From an uncultured Mobiluncus sp. (lineage in GTDB: Bacteria; Actinomycetota; Actinomycetes; Actinomycetales; Actinomycetaceae), in NCBI RefSeq assembly GCF_902488535.1, contig NZ_CABTWO010000002.1:1-64000 (forward strand): DNA of 64,000 nt, in the 5' to 3' direction. The translations under genes were made by a program, and so were the position numbers. Shown one piece after another: positions 35,516 through 43,370 of this stretch (the first letter of the stretch is position 1; each line of letters starts with the position of its first letter). The notes beneath the pieces are model-generated. The model was not told where the DNA came from and did no database searches. It worked only from the letters and a program-made list of their open reading frames with translations.

Positions 35516-36682
35516 ATGCCAAAGATATGCGTAATAGGAGCGTCGGCGATGGGCACGGCGCTCTGCCGGCCGCTCGTGGACACGGGCTGGGACGTAGCCA
35601 TGTGGGGAACCGAATACGACGATGCCGTTCTGGATGCTTACGCTCTGGGGCAAACCCACCCGGCGATTCACGTGCCTCTGGCCCCCCAGGTTAAGACCTA
35701 TCGCGCTAAGCACCTCGACGCGGCGGTAAAAAGCGCGGAAGTCCTGGCCATTTGTGTTGCTGCCGTAGGTTTACCTGACATCACCAGACGCTTGGCGCTC
35801 TACTTTAGTCGCGTGCGGGCGGTCTGGGTGCTGACGAAAGGCTTTATCAAGGACGAGGCGGGCGAGGTTTATTTGCTGGCTGAGGCGATGGCAAAGATAG
35901 CCGCCGAAAACGGAGCCGAGCTGCCAACCTTGGTGTCCATAGGGGGGCCGGTTATTGCCCGCCAATGCGCGCTGAGCGAACCCACTGCAACGGTGTATGC
36001 CTGTCAGGAGTTAGGAGCCGCGGTTCACTATGCCCGCGCGGTACGCACTGATTACTACCGTGCCTTTCCTACTGAGGACACGACCGGGGTTGAAGTCCTG
36101 GCTCCTTTGAAAAACAGCTACGCCATTGCTTTGGGAGTTACCGAGGGCATTCAGGAGTCAACCGGATCTCCGCAATCTAACTTGCGTGCCGCGGTGTTCG
36201 CCCAGGCAATTCGCGAAATGTCCCTGGTTTGCGAGGCTTTGGGAGGACGCCAGGAATCTGCCATTGGTCTGGCTGGTGTGGGCGACCTGGAAGTAACCGG
36301 CATTTCGGGGCGCAATAAGTTCTTTGGAATGCGGCTGGGACGCGGCGAGCATCCGGCCGAAGCCGAAGCCCAGATGAAGGCCGCGGGGCATACGGTCGAA
36401 GGGGTGTACTCCACACCCTTGGCGGTAAAACTCATTGAACAGCGCTGCCCGCAGCTATTGGACGAGCTGCCTTTGCTGCGCGCCGTGGACGAAGCGATTA
36501 GTGGCGAAGTGGATATTCGTAAGATTCTGGTCTCGGCGGCACTGCCCGCCTACCCCGCGGATATTTTCGCGGCCCAGCAACAAAGCAGTTGGAACTCAGA
36601 CTGGAACCCTGTCGACACCGGCCGTTCGTGGGGACTCGCGAAGCTGGTCAACCACTTTAAAAATAGGTTGAGCCAGGAGTGA
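35516..36682 (+). CDS. GpsA-like NAD(P)-dependent glycerol-3-phosphate dehydrogenase
   Basis: A 388-residue member of the GpsA family. The N-terminal Rossmann motif is KICVIGASAMGTAL. The catalytic-domain block PLKNSYAIALGVTEGI supplies the Lys. GLAGVGDLEVT with GRNKFFGMRLGRG corresponds to the family's GLGDL/SRN block, and TVEGVYSTPLAV follows. It departs from usual GpsA at the substrate loop (GGPVIARQCALSEPT instead of GPSFA) and is about 50 residues longer. It could be the phospholipid-backbone enzyme or a paralogue with another substrate. GAGAGGTGGGCT precedes the ATG. It sits between the two sulfur modules, same strand. Confidence 0.8.
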   Translation: MPKICVIGASAMGTALCRPLVDTGWDVAMWGTEYDDAVLDAYALGQTHPAIHVPLAPQVKTYRAKHLDAAVKSAEVLAICVAAVGLPDITRRLALYFSRVRAVWVLTKGFIKDEAGEVYLLAEAMAKIAAENGAELPTLVSIGGPVIARQCALSEPTATVYACQELGAAVHYARAVRTDYYRAFPTEDTTGVEVLAPLKNSYAIALGVTEGIQESTGSPQSNLRAAVFAQAIREMSLVCEALGGRQESAIGLAGVGDLEVTGISGRNKFFGMRLGRGEHPAEAEAQMKAAGHTVEGVYSTPLAVKLIEQRCPQLLDELPLLRAVDEAISGEVDIRKILVSAALPAYPADIFAAQQQSSWNSDWNPVDTGRSWGLAKLVNHFKNRLSQE

Positions 36683-36769
36683 GACCCTCAACAGTACACA
36701 CCACGGCACAAATCTCATTAGAATTCTTAACGAATTCGAAGGTGAAATCCTAAGGCGGTGAGACTTGGC

Positions 36770-38458
36770 ATGAAAAACGTGGTGATTATAGGCGGAGGAA
36801 CCGGCGGTACAGTCACGGCAAACTCGCTGGTGCGCCGCCTGGACAGTAAAGAGTTCCGAATCACCGTCATCGACTATTCCGCCCGGCATTATTACCAGCC
36901 CGGTTTTGTCTCACTGACCTTAGGGAAAGTTCCCAACCCGCTACTGTGGCGGTGGCGTCGGCAAACCTTCCTCCCCGGTATCCGGTTCCTGCAGGATAAA
37001 GTCACCGCGGTCGATCCGGTGGCGAAAACAGTCTCCACTCAGACCAAGCAAATTTCCTACGATTACCTGATTTTGGCGACAGGTTGCGAGTGCCGTCCCG
37101 AGCTGGTCGAAGGAATGGCACAGGGAACCGTCCTGAACACCGGGATTTATTCCTTTTATACTTTGGCTTGGGCACGTCGCTTGCGCCGGGCACTGCAGAC
37201 TTTCGACCACGGCCGTTTGGTCGTGCATATCTCTGAATTCCCTATCCGCTGCCCGGTCGCTCCGATTGAGTTTGCCCTTAAAGCCGACCACTATTTCTTT
37301 GAACACCGAGTTCGCGATGATATCGATATTAAAATTGTTACCCCGCAATCCCAGGTTTTTGAGCAGCCCGTGGCTGCCCGGAATCTTTCTAACCTCTTGC
37401 GCCTGCGCGACATCGAGGTTCAGCCTGATTTCGTGGTGCGACATATCGATGCGGAAGAAAAACGGATGTATGCCTATGACGGGAAGGTCGTTGATTACGA
37501 CATGCTGGTGACCATTCCCCCCATGCGTGGTCAGCAGTTCATCGTGGATTCCGAACTGGGCGATGAAATGGGATTCGTTCATCCTGATCTGGAAACCTTG
37601 CAGCATCGTGAATATCCGGATATTTTTGTCATTGGTGACACTGCCGATTTACCGACTTCCAAAGCTGGTTCCGCAAGTGTATACCAATCTAGGGTATTAG
37701 TTTCTAACTTGCTTGATTACATGAGCGGTAGGCCGATGATTCGCCATTACGACGGCCACGCCATGTGCATCGTTGACACAGGCTACAACAAGTCCACCGT
37801 GATAGACCGTTCCTACACAGTACCAGCAGTAACGGGCAAATGGATTTTCCCCTATCTGGGGCCTATGTCCCTGCTGAAACAGACCCGGATGAACCACCTC
37901 ATAAAGCGGTTCATGTTTGTGTTCTATAGTGTGCTCATGGTGGGCCTGCAGATTTTCGATAGATTTTCTCATATACAGCTTTTAGGTAAGGAATTTAGTC
38001 GGTGGGGTCTACGGCCGGATGGCACCACCCCACTCAATACCCCGGATCTTTCTCAAGACTCTACAAGTTTCATCGCTCCCACTTGGAAACGTCGTCCCAA
38101 TGCCTGTCTCGCGGCGGCATTTTCCACGAAAGTTTTGGAAATCCCGGTTCTCCACGAAGCCGGCGGAGTTCACATCGACGTGGACTCGGAAGGTTTCATG
38201 ACCAATCCGAATGAGTGGACTCACGAAATCGGTGCCGACCTGGCTAGGGCTATTAAATTAGAGATGACGCCCCGGCACTGGGAAGTCATCGAATTCGCCC
38301 GAGAAAGTTTCGCAAAATATCAAGTCAGTCCCTCGTTGAGACGTTTCGAAATGGCGGGAGACTTCCCGATTTCCGAACTGTTCGAGCTTTTCCCCTTTAA
38401 ACCGGGTAAACTCATCGCCTACGTGTCCGGAATTCCCAAACCGGTAGGCTGTATCTAG
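36770..38458 (+). CDS. sulfide:quinone oxidoreductase-like flavoprotein fused to TusE/DsrC domain (copy 2)
   Basis: Second copy of the fusion, 562 residues. FAD motif VVIIGGGTGGTVTA and IFVIGDTADLPTSKAGSA. The SQR cysteines are at the same residue numbers as in copy 1: C106, C161 and C333; C108 is extra. In residues 91-170, 45 of 80 positions are identical to copy 1 by hand count, with no gap. The linker (about 422-455) is unlike that of copy 1. The TusE/DsrC domain (about 457-562) has SEGFMTNPNEWTHE, HWEVIEFARESFAKYQVSPS and a terminal SGIPKPVGCI with C561; position -11 is alanine. The ATG is preferred over an in-frame GTG four codons upstream because GGTGAG is better spaced. Confidence 0.88.
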   Translation: MKNVVIIGGGTGGTVTANSLVRRLDSKEFRITVIDYSARHYYQPGFVSLTLGKVPNPLLWRWRRQTFLPGIRFLQDKVTAVDPVAKTVSTQTKQISYDYLILATGCECRPELVEGMAQGTVLNTGIYSFYTLAWARRLRRALQTFDHGRLVVHISEFPIRCPVAPIEFALKADHYFFEHRVRDDIDIKIVTPQSQVFEQPVAARNLSNLLRLRDIEVQPDFVVRHIDAEEKRMYAYDGKVVDYDMLVTIPPMRGQQFIVDSELGDEMGFVHPDLETLQHREYPDIFVIGDTADLPTSKAGSASVYQSRVLVSNLLDYMSGRPMIRHYDGHAMCIVDTGYNKSTVIDRSYTVPAVTGKWIFPYLGPMSLLKQTRMNHLIKRFMFVFYSVLMVGLQIFDRFSHIQLLGKEFSRWGLRPDGTTPLNTPDLSQDSTSFIAPTWKRRPNACLAAAFSTKVLEIPVLHEAGGVHIDVDSEGFMTNPNEWTHEIGADLARAIKLEMTPRHWEVIEFARESFAKYQVSPSLRRFEMAGDFPISELFELFPFKPGKLIAYVSGIPKPVGCI

Positions 38459-38479
38459 GTTCCGTAGGAGAGTGAAGTG

Positions 38480-39052
38480 ATGGACAAATCCCCAACTGAT
38501 TTCTTTGACAAGGATTTCTGGCACGTTTCGGAGCCCTTGTTGCACGTGGATCAGCGCAAGATGGCCTTTATCTGTTCCAAAGGTAACCTTGACATGGCTT
38601 ACCCGGCACTGATTATGTCGATCGCCGCTCTCACGGACAAAATCGACGTCAATATTTTCTTTACTTTCTGGGGTCTAGACATCGTCACGAAACGCACCAT
38701 GGACTCCCTAAAATTCACCATGCAGGGGAACGCGGCTCTGCATCTTCCCTTCCTGGAAAAACTCCGCCCTGGTTGGGGCAAGCGCTATATGCCTCCTAGC
38801 CTGGGAAATCTTCCGGGAGCCACTCACCTCGCCACCTGGTACATGAATAAAATGATGGAAAAGAACGGTATTCCCCCCGTACGTGATTTGTTGGAGCAGA
38901 TTGTTGAAATGGGCGGTCATCTCTGGGGGTGCAAGATGACCGTGGACCTCATGGAGCTGCGCCAGAACATGATGTTTAAAGGGGTTTCGGGAATCATCAC
39001 GGCCCCCGAATTCATCAAAAAATCGGAAGGCGCCCAAATTATTTTCATCTAA
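38480..39052 (+). CDS. DsrE2-like sulfur-relay protein (copy 2)
   Basis: 190 residues, paralogue of the 34868 gene: KMAFICSKGNLDMAYPALI is identical in both. Conserved cysteines are C32 and C151 (LWGCKMTVDLM), and both proteins end in SEGAQIIFI/SEGSQIIFI. The leader before the domain differs (aromatic and acidic). It starts 21 bases after copy 2 of the SQR-TusE fusion with AGGAG nine bases before the ATG (a GTG one codon earlier is possible), so the two are surely cotranscribed. No TusA, TusBCD or rhodanese gene is nearby. Its role as sulfur relay partner is inferred from family and context. Confidence 0.86.
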   Translation: MDKSPTDFFDKDFWHVSEPLLHVDQRKMAFICSKGNLDMAYPALIMSIAALTDKIDVNIFFTFWGLDIVTKRTMDSLKFTMQGNAALHLPFLEKLRPGWGKRYMPPSLGNLPGATHLATWYMNKMMEKNGIPPVRDLLEQIVEMGGHLWGCKMTVDLMELRQNMMFKGVSGIITAPEFIKKSEGAQIIFI

Positions 39053-39100
39053 TCGCGTTCCCTCAGCACGCTGGCTAGAGCTGATGGTCTATCGCGACGC

Positions 39101-40051
39101 CTAGGGGTGAAAGATTAGCGGACTAGCAGGCAAATTTTCAGGTCCCCAGCTCGCCGCGGCTTGCTTGAGGATTTCTTTCGTGGGGCGGGTCAACAGTTGT
39201 GTCGCGTCAGTTTTCGCGGTCTGCCACCCCAGCGTTTCCAAGGCACGCAAAAGAATCTGTTGGTCAGACCACCCCCGGGCGTTCAGCTCGGGACGGGTCA
39301 CCGATTTATCTCGCTTGGCCAGGCGCAGCCCCTGCGCATTCATGACCAGCGGCACATGAGCGTAGGTGGCGGGGCGGCCGCCCAAAGTTTCAGTAAGCCA
39401 GGCCTGCACCGGAGCGCTGGAAGCCAAATCAGATCCACGCACAATCTGGTCCACGCCTTGATTAATGTCGTCCACCACCACGACCAGCTGATAAGCCCAA
39501 TCCCCATCGGTACGCCGCAGCACGAAATCGTGGAGCAGACCGGTCAGTGGCCCCAACAGGGAATCGTGTACCGTATATTCCACTCCTTGCGGGGCTCGCA
39601 GCCGCAAGGCCGGTTTGCGGCCTAGTGCTGCCAGGGCGGCCCGTTTTTCCGCTCGCTCAGAATCACTTAAATCCCGGCAGATTCCCGGATAAATCCCGGG
39701 TTTCCCGTGCGGGGCGCTGGCAGCGGCCGCGATGTCTGCCCGCGAACAGTAACATTCGTAAACCAAACCCTTTTGTACCAACTGTTCCAAAGCGGCTTGA
39801 TACAATCCCCCACGTTGCGACTGGTAAACAACCTCCCCATCGCTCTGCAGGCCCAACGCCGTCAAGTCCTCCAGGGCTTGGGCGGCAAAAGCAGGACGGG
39901 AACGTCCGGTGTCGATGTCTTCTATTCGCACCAAGAACTTGCGTCCGCTGGATTTAGCAAACAGGTAGGCTGCCACCGCGGTGCGCAGATTCCCGAAATG
40001 CATGACTCCCGACGGGCTGGGAGCAAACCGGCCGAAGCCACTTTGGCTCAC
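39101..40051 (-). CDS. gluQ: glutamyl-Q tRNA(Asp) synthetase
   Basis: A 316-residue truncated glutamyl-tRNA synthetase that attaches glutamate to queuosine in tRNA-Asp. It has the HIGH-like motif APSPSGVMHFGNLRTA at the N-terminus, VRIEDIDTGR, and the zinc ligands in YECYCSRADI and YPGICR. KRDKSVT stands for the KMSKS loop, and there is no anticodon-binding domain. The GTG start lies one base after the lysS stop (TAGTGTG), so it is translationally coupled to lysS; the ATG-like starts further upstream fall inside lysS. Confidence 0.9.
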   Translation of the reverse strand: MSQSGFGRFAPSPSGVMHFGNLRTAVAAYLFAKSSGRKFLVRIEDIDTGRSRPAFAAQALEDLTALGLQSDGEVVYQSQRGGLYQAALEQLVQKGLVYECYCSRADIAAAASAPHGKPGIYPGICRDLSDSERAEKRAALAALGRKPALRLRAPQGVEYTVHDSLLGPLTGLLHDFVLRRTDGDWAYQLVVVVDDINQGVDQIVRGSDLASSAPVQAWLTETLGGRPATYAHVPLVMNAQGLRLAKRDKSVTRPELNARGWSDQQILLRALETLGWQTAKTDATQLLTRPTKEILKQAAASWGPENLPASPLIFHP

Positions 40052-40052
40052 A

Positions 40053-41618
40053 CTACACCCGCTTGACCAGCGGGAACGTGATAGTTTCACGGATTCCTGC
40101 CCCGGTCAAAGTCATCAGCAAACGGTCGAGGCCCATCCCCATCCCGCCGGCGGGAGGCATCCCCTGCTCCATCGAAATGAGGAAGTCCTCATCCACTTCC
40201 ATAGCTTCCGGATCTCCGTTGGCGGCGTCCAAAGCCTGCTGTTCAAAACGCGCCCGCTGTACCACCGGGTCGTTCAACTCGGAATATCCGGTGGCAACTT
40301 CAAAGCCGCGAATCATCAAATCCCACTTTTGCACCTGGCCGGGCTTGTCAGGGTGGGTCTTAACCAGAGGGGAGGTGTCCTCGGGGAAATCGCAGACAAA
40401 AGTGGGTTCCCACAATTTGTCGCCAACGAGTTCTTCCCACAGGACTTCCACGATTTTCCCGGAGGTATAGTAGGGTTCCAGCTCGATGCCGAGCCGATCC
40501 GCCAAAGTTACCAAGGCGTCCTTCGGGGTGCGCACCGTGACTTCCTGACCCAGCGCCTCAGACAGGGAACCATAGAGGTCAATCCACTTCCATTCCCCGG
40601 ATAGATCGAACTGGGTACCATCGTTCAAGGTCACGACTTCGGAACCAAACACGTCCCGGGCACAGCGCTGAATCATCTCTCGGGTCAGGTCCGCAATCTG
40701 ATGGTAGTCCCCGTAAGCGCAATACACCTCTATCATGGTGAATTCCGGGGAATGCGAAGAATCCGCGCCTTCGTTACGGAAGTTCCGGTTGATTTCAAAA
40801 ACCTTGTCTATTCCGCCAATCAGACAGCGTTTCAAAAACAGCTCCGGGGCGATACGCAGGTAGAGCTCTGTGTCGTAGGCGTTCATGTGGGTCACAAAAG
40901 GACGGGCAGCTGCCCCGCCGTGCAAGTTTTGCAGCATGGGGGTTTCTACCTCGAGGTAGTCGTGCTCGTCCAGGTAGCGGCGCAATGTCTGCACCACACG
41001 AGAGCGGTTGCGCACCATGTCGCGGGCAGCGGGGCGCATAATCATATCCAGGTCACGCCGGCGAACCCGCATATCTTCACTCAAAGAGACTTCTTCGCCG
41101 GCTTCATTAATGTATGACTTCGGCAAGGGGCGCAGCGCTTTACAGGTCAGCTGCCAAGAGTCCACGAAAATGGACAGCTCTCCGCGTTTAGAACTGATCA
41201 CCCGACCGTGGACAAACAGGTGATCGCCCAGGTCGACCTCTGCCTTATAGGCGGACATCGATTCTGGGCCGACCTCCCGTTCACTGACCATTATCTGAAT
41301 GGTGGAGCCGTTACCCTCTTGTAAAGTAGCGAAAGCCAGCTTGCCGCTGGAACGCATCAGCCGAACCCGCCCGGCCAAGCCGACGTAATCTTCGGTTTCT
41401 TCCCCCGTCTGCAAATCCGAATACTTCTCACGAACTTCGGAAATGGTGGCGGAAATATCCACGTGTACCGGGTAGGGGGTCCTGCCTTCGGCCAGCATCT
41501 TGGCGCGTTTTTCCGCACGGATTCGAATCTGTTCAGGAGCCTCAGCCGCGTACGTCTCATCGTCGCCCGCCGCAGGCGCTGTGTTTACGTTCTCAGTTTT
41601 GTTTTTGTTTTGAGCCAC
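40053..41618 (-). CDS. lysS: lysyl-tRNA synthetase, class II
   Basis: Charges tRNA-Lys. At 521 residues it has an acidic N-terminal tail, the OB-fold anticodon domain (about 70-180), and the class II core: motif 2 FRNEGADSSHSPEFTMIEVY and motif 3 GMGMGLDRLLMTLTG near the end. GTG start with no ribosome site; TAAACT seven bases upstream resembles a -10, so the message may be leaderless. First gene of a lysS-gluQ pair. Confidence 0.95.
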   Translation of the reverse strand: MAQNKNKTENVNTAPAAGDDETYAAEAPEQIRIRAEKRAKMLAEGRTPYPVHVDISATISEVREKYSDLQTGEETEDYVGLAGRVRLMRSSGKLAFATLQEGNGSTIQIMVSEREVGPESMSAYKAEVDLGDHLFVHGRVISSKRGELSIFVDSWQLTCKALRPLPKSYINEAGEEVSLSEDMRVRRRDLDMIMRPAARDMVRNRSRVVQTLRRYLDEHDYLEVETPMLQNLHGGAAARPFVTHMNAYDTELYLRIAPELFLKRCLIGGIDKVFEINRNFRNEGADSSHSPEFTMIEVYCAYGDYHQIADLTREMIQRCARDVFGSEVVTLNDGTQFDLSGEWKWIDLYGSLSEALGQEVTVRTPKDALVTLADRLGIELEPYYTSGKIVEVLWEELVGDKLWEPTFVCDFPEDTSPLVKTHPDKPGQVQKWDLMIRGFEVATGYSELNDPVVQRARFEQQALDAANGDPEAMEVDEDFLISMEQGMPPAGGMGMGLDRLLMTLTGAGIRETITFPLVKRV

Positions 41619-41747
41619 CGTCTTAGTTTAGACCATTACCAGGGAGTGTTGTTCCGCAAGGGTTTTGCCCCCGTCAACCGGGTCCCCCACGGGAGCGAGC
41701 CGGGTAAAATTGCCCCAAGAAGTCAATCACGATGTTTAGGGGATTCG

Positions 41748-42011
41748 ATGCAACTTTCCGCCGCTGACAAAATGACTGTTTCCGCCCGGCTGAGCGAAGC
41801 CAAACAGTCCTTAGATGAGGTTATTGAACTCATGGATACCGACGCGGACGCAAGCGCGTTGATTTCTAAGTTGAACGAATCATCGAGACGCTTAGACCGA
41901 GTCTCTTTCGCGCTGATGGTCTCCAGTTTGCAGGGCACCGTCGAGGCCAGCGAACCGGAACGCGAGGCAAACATCAAGCACCTCGAGCAGCTGTTCTTGC
42001 ACATCGAGTAA
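41748..42011 (+). CDS. CsoR/DUF156-fold protein lacking metal ligands
   Basis: An 87-residue, all-helical, cysteine-free protein. Its spacing of helices and the ALISKLNESSRRLDRVSFALM stretch follow the CsoR (DUF156) metal-sensor family, in which the second helix carries Cys and the third His and Cys. Here those positions appear to be Ser or other residues. If the assignment is right, it cannot sense copper in the usual way. Start at the ATG of MQLSAADKM: the longer open frame has no support. It stands alone, divergent from lysS and convergent with panD. Family match is by eye and moderate. Confidence 0.6.
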   Translation: MQLSAADKMTVSARLSEAKQSLDEVIELMDTDADASALISKLNESSRRLDRVSFALMVSSLQGTVEASEPEREANIKHLEQLFLHIE

Positions 42012-42027
42012 GTGGCAACACCCGGAG

Positions 42028-42381
42028 TTAGTTAACCGGATGGTTGTTCGCGTCTACGTGCACCACGCGAGGCGTCAAGTTTCGAGCTGTTTCTTCATCA
42101 ACAGTGGCGTAAGCGATGATAATGACCAGGTCCCCGGGAACCACCAGGCGAGCAGCGGGTCCGTTCATCTGAATCGTGCCGGAACCGCGGGTACCGGCAA
42201 TGGTGTAGGTGGTCAAGCGCGAACCGTTATTGACATCGACCACATCAACTTGTTCCCCCGGCAGGATGTCGGCACGCTCCAGCAAATCCGCGTCAACAGT
42301 GATGGAGCCGACATAGTTAATGTCCGCATCGGTCACGGTAGCGCGATGAATCTTGCCGCTCATCATGGTTCGCATCCGCAT
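42028..42381 (-). CDS. panD: aspartate 1-decarboxylase
   Basis: Makes beta-alanine for pantothenate. The 117-residue proenzyme should self-cleave at G24-S25 (INYVGSITVD) to give the pyruvoyl cofactor on the alpha chain. SGKIHRATVTDADINYVG, NNGSRLTTYTI and NGPAARLVVPGD are family marks. GAGGGGGAAAT precedes the ATG. It follows panC by 148 bases on the same strand; a hairpin lies between them, so panD may have its own promoter. Confidence 0.94.
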   Translation of the reverse strand: MRMRTMMSGKIHRATVTDADINYVGSITVDADLLERADILPGEQVDVVDVNNGSRLTTYTIAGTRGSGTIQMNGPAARLVVPGDLVIIIAYATVDEETARNLTPRVVHVDANNHPVN

Positions 42382-42463
42382 ATTTCCCCCTCAATAGGTT
42401 TCCCGGTTTGTTACTCAGGTAGTGACGCCCCAGGGGTCTTTCACAGGGTAATCCGAAATACGA

Positions 42464-42491
42464 TGGGGGCGCAACATTTTTCACGCCCCCA
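42464..42491 (-). terminator. hairpin between panC and panD
   Basis: TGGGGGCG, 12-base loop, CGCCCCCA, 38 bases beyond the panC stop. Read on the minus strand the loop holds an A-run and no T-run follows, so termination would be weak or Rho-assisted. Confidence 0.45.
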
Positions 42492-42529
42492 GGCTCACCC
42501 CGAAAGGCGCGGCAGGACCCTCGTGACCT

Positions 42530-43366
42530 CTAAAGTTGTACGTCCATATTGTCAATCAGCCGAGTGGAACCGACTTTCGCCGCCAGCGCCAAGATGGCGC
42601 GGCCACGAAAATCGCCGGTAATCGGCACGAACCCCACCGGATTCACCAAGGCAACGTAATCCACGTCTATACCCGGCACCGCCTCGAGGCGCTGACGCAC
42701 TTTGGCTGCCAAATCGCCCGCACCGAGGCGGGAAGCGTTTTCTTGACCCCACTTCAGAGCCTGGGAAAGGTTGAGGGCAGTATCGCGTTCGTTGGGGGAC
42801 AGGTAACGGTTGCGTGAGCTCAAGGCCAGACCATCAGGTTCCCGGCGGATTTCCACCGGCAAAATGGTCAGGGGGAAGTCCAGGTCGGTAACCATCTGGG
42901 ACACAATGGCGAGCTGCTGCGCGTCTTTCTTGCCGAAAGCCGCTACATCGGGACGGGTCAGATGGAACATCTTGCCCACCACCAGCAACACTCCGGCAAA
43001 GTGTGTGGGCCGAGTTTTGCCCTCCAGAATTGTGGCGGCGCGACCGGGGTCGAATCGTACCAAAGCCTCGCCAGTCGGATACATCACCTCGGGGGTAGGC
43101 GCAAACAGCGCGTCAGCCCCGACCGCCTGGAGCTTGGCCGCATCCCCCGCCAGGTCGCGCGGATAGGTGTCATAATCTTCACCAGGGGCGAACTGGGTCG
43201 GGTTGACGAACACCGTCACCAGCACGGTATCCGCCTGGGCTTTCGCGGCCCGAACTAAATCTAAATGGCCCTCATGCAGGGCTCCCATCGTCATGACCAG
43301 GCCAAGCTTGCCACTGACACCTTTGCGCCAGGTCGCCAATTCTACCCGGGTTTTCAACAATTCCAT
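42530..43366 (-). CDS. panC: pantothenate synthetase
   Basis: Joins pantoate and beta-alanine using ATP. The 278-residue product has the nucleotide-binding motif TMGALHEGHLDLV, FVNPTQFAPGEDYDTYPRD, and DGLALSSRNRYLS. AGAGGAATAAAATC precedes the ATG of MELLKTRVEL; a longer frame would run into the PH-domain gene four bases upstream. With panD and the DUF2520 gene it forms a pantothenate neighbourhood; panB is not in the window. Confidence 0.94.
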   Translation of the reverse strand: MELLKTRVELATWRKGVSGKLGLVMTMGALHEGHLDLVRAAKAQADTVLVTVFVNPTQFAPGEDYDTYPRDLAGDAAKLQAVGADALFAPTPEVMYPTGEALVRFDPGRAATILEGKTRPTHFAGVLLVVGKMFHLTRPDVAAFGKKDAQQLAIVSQMVTDLDFPLTILPVEIRREPDGLALSSRNRYLSPNERDTALNLSQALKWGQENASRLGAGDLAAKVRQRLEAVPGIDVDYVALVNPVGFVPITGDFRGRAILALAAKVGSTRLIDNMDVQL

Positions 43367-43370
43367 GATT

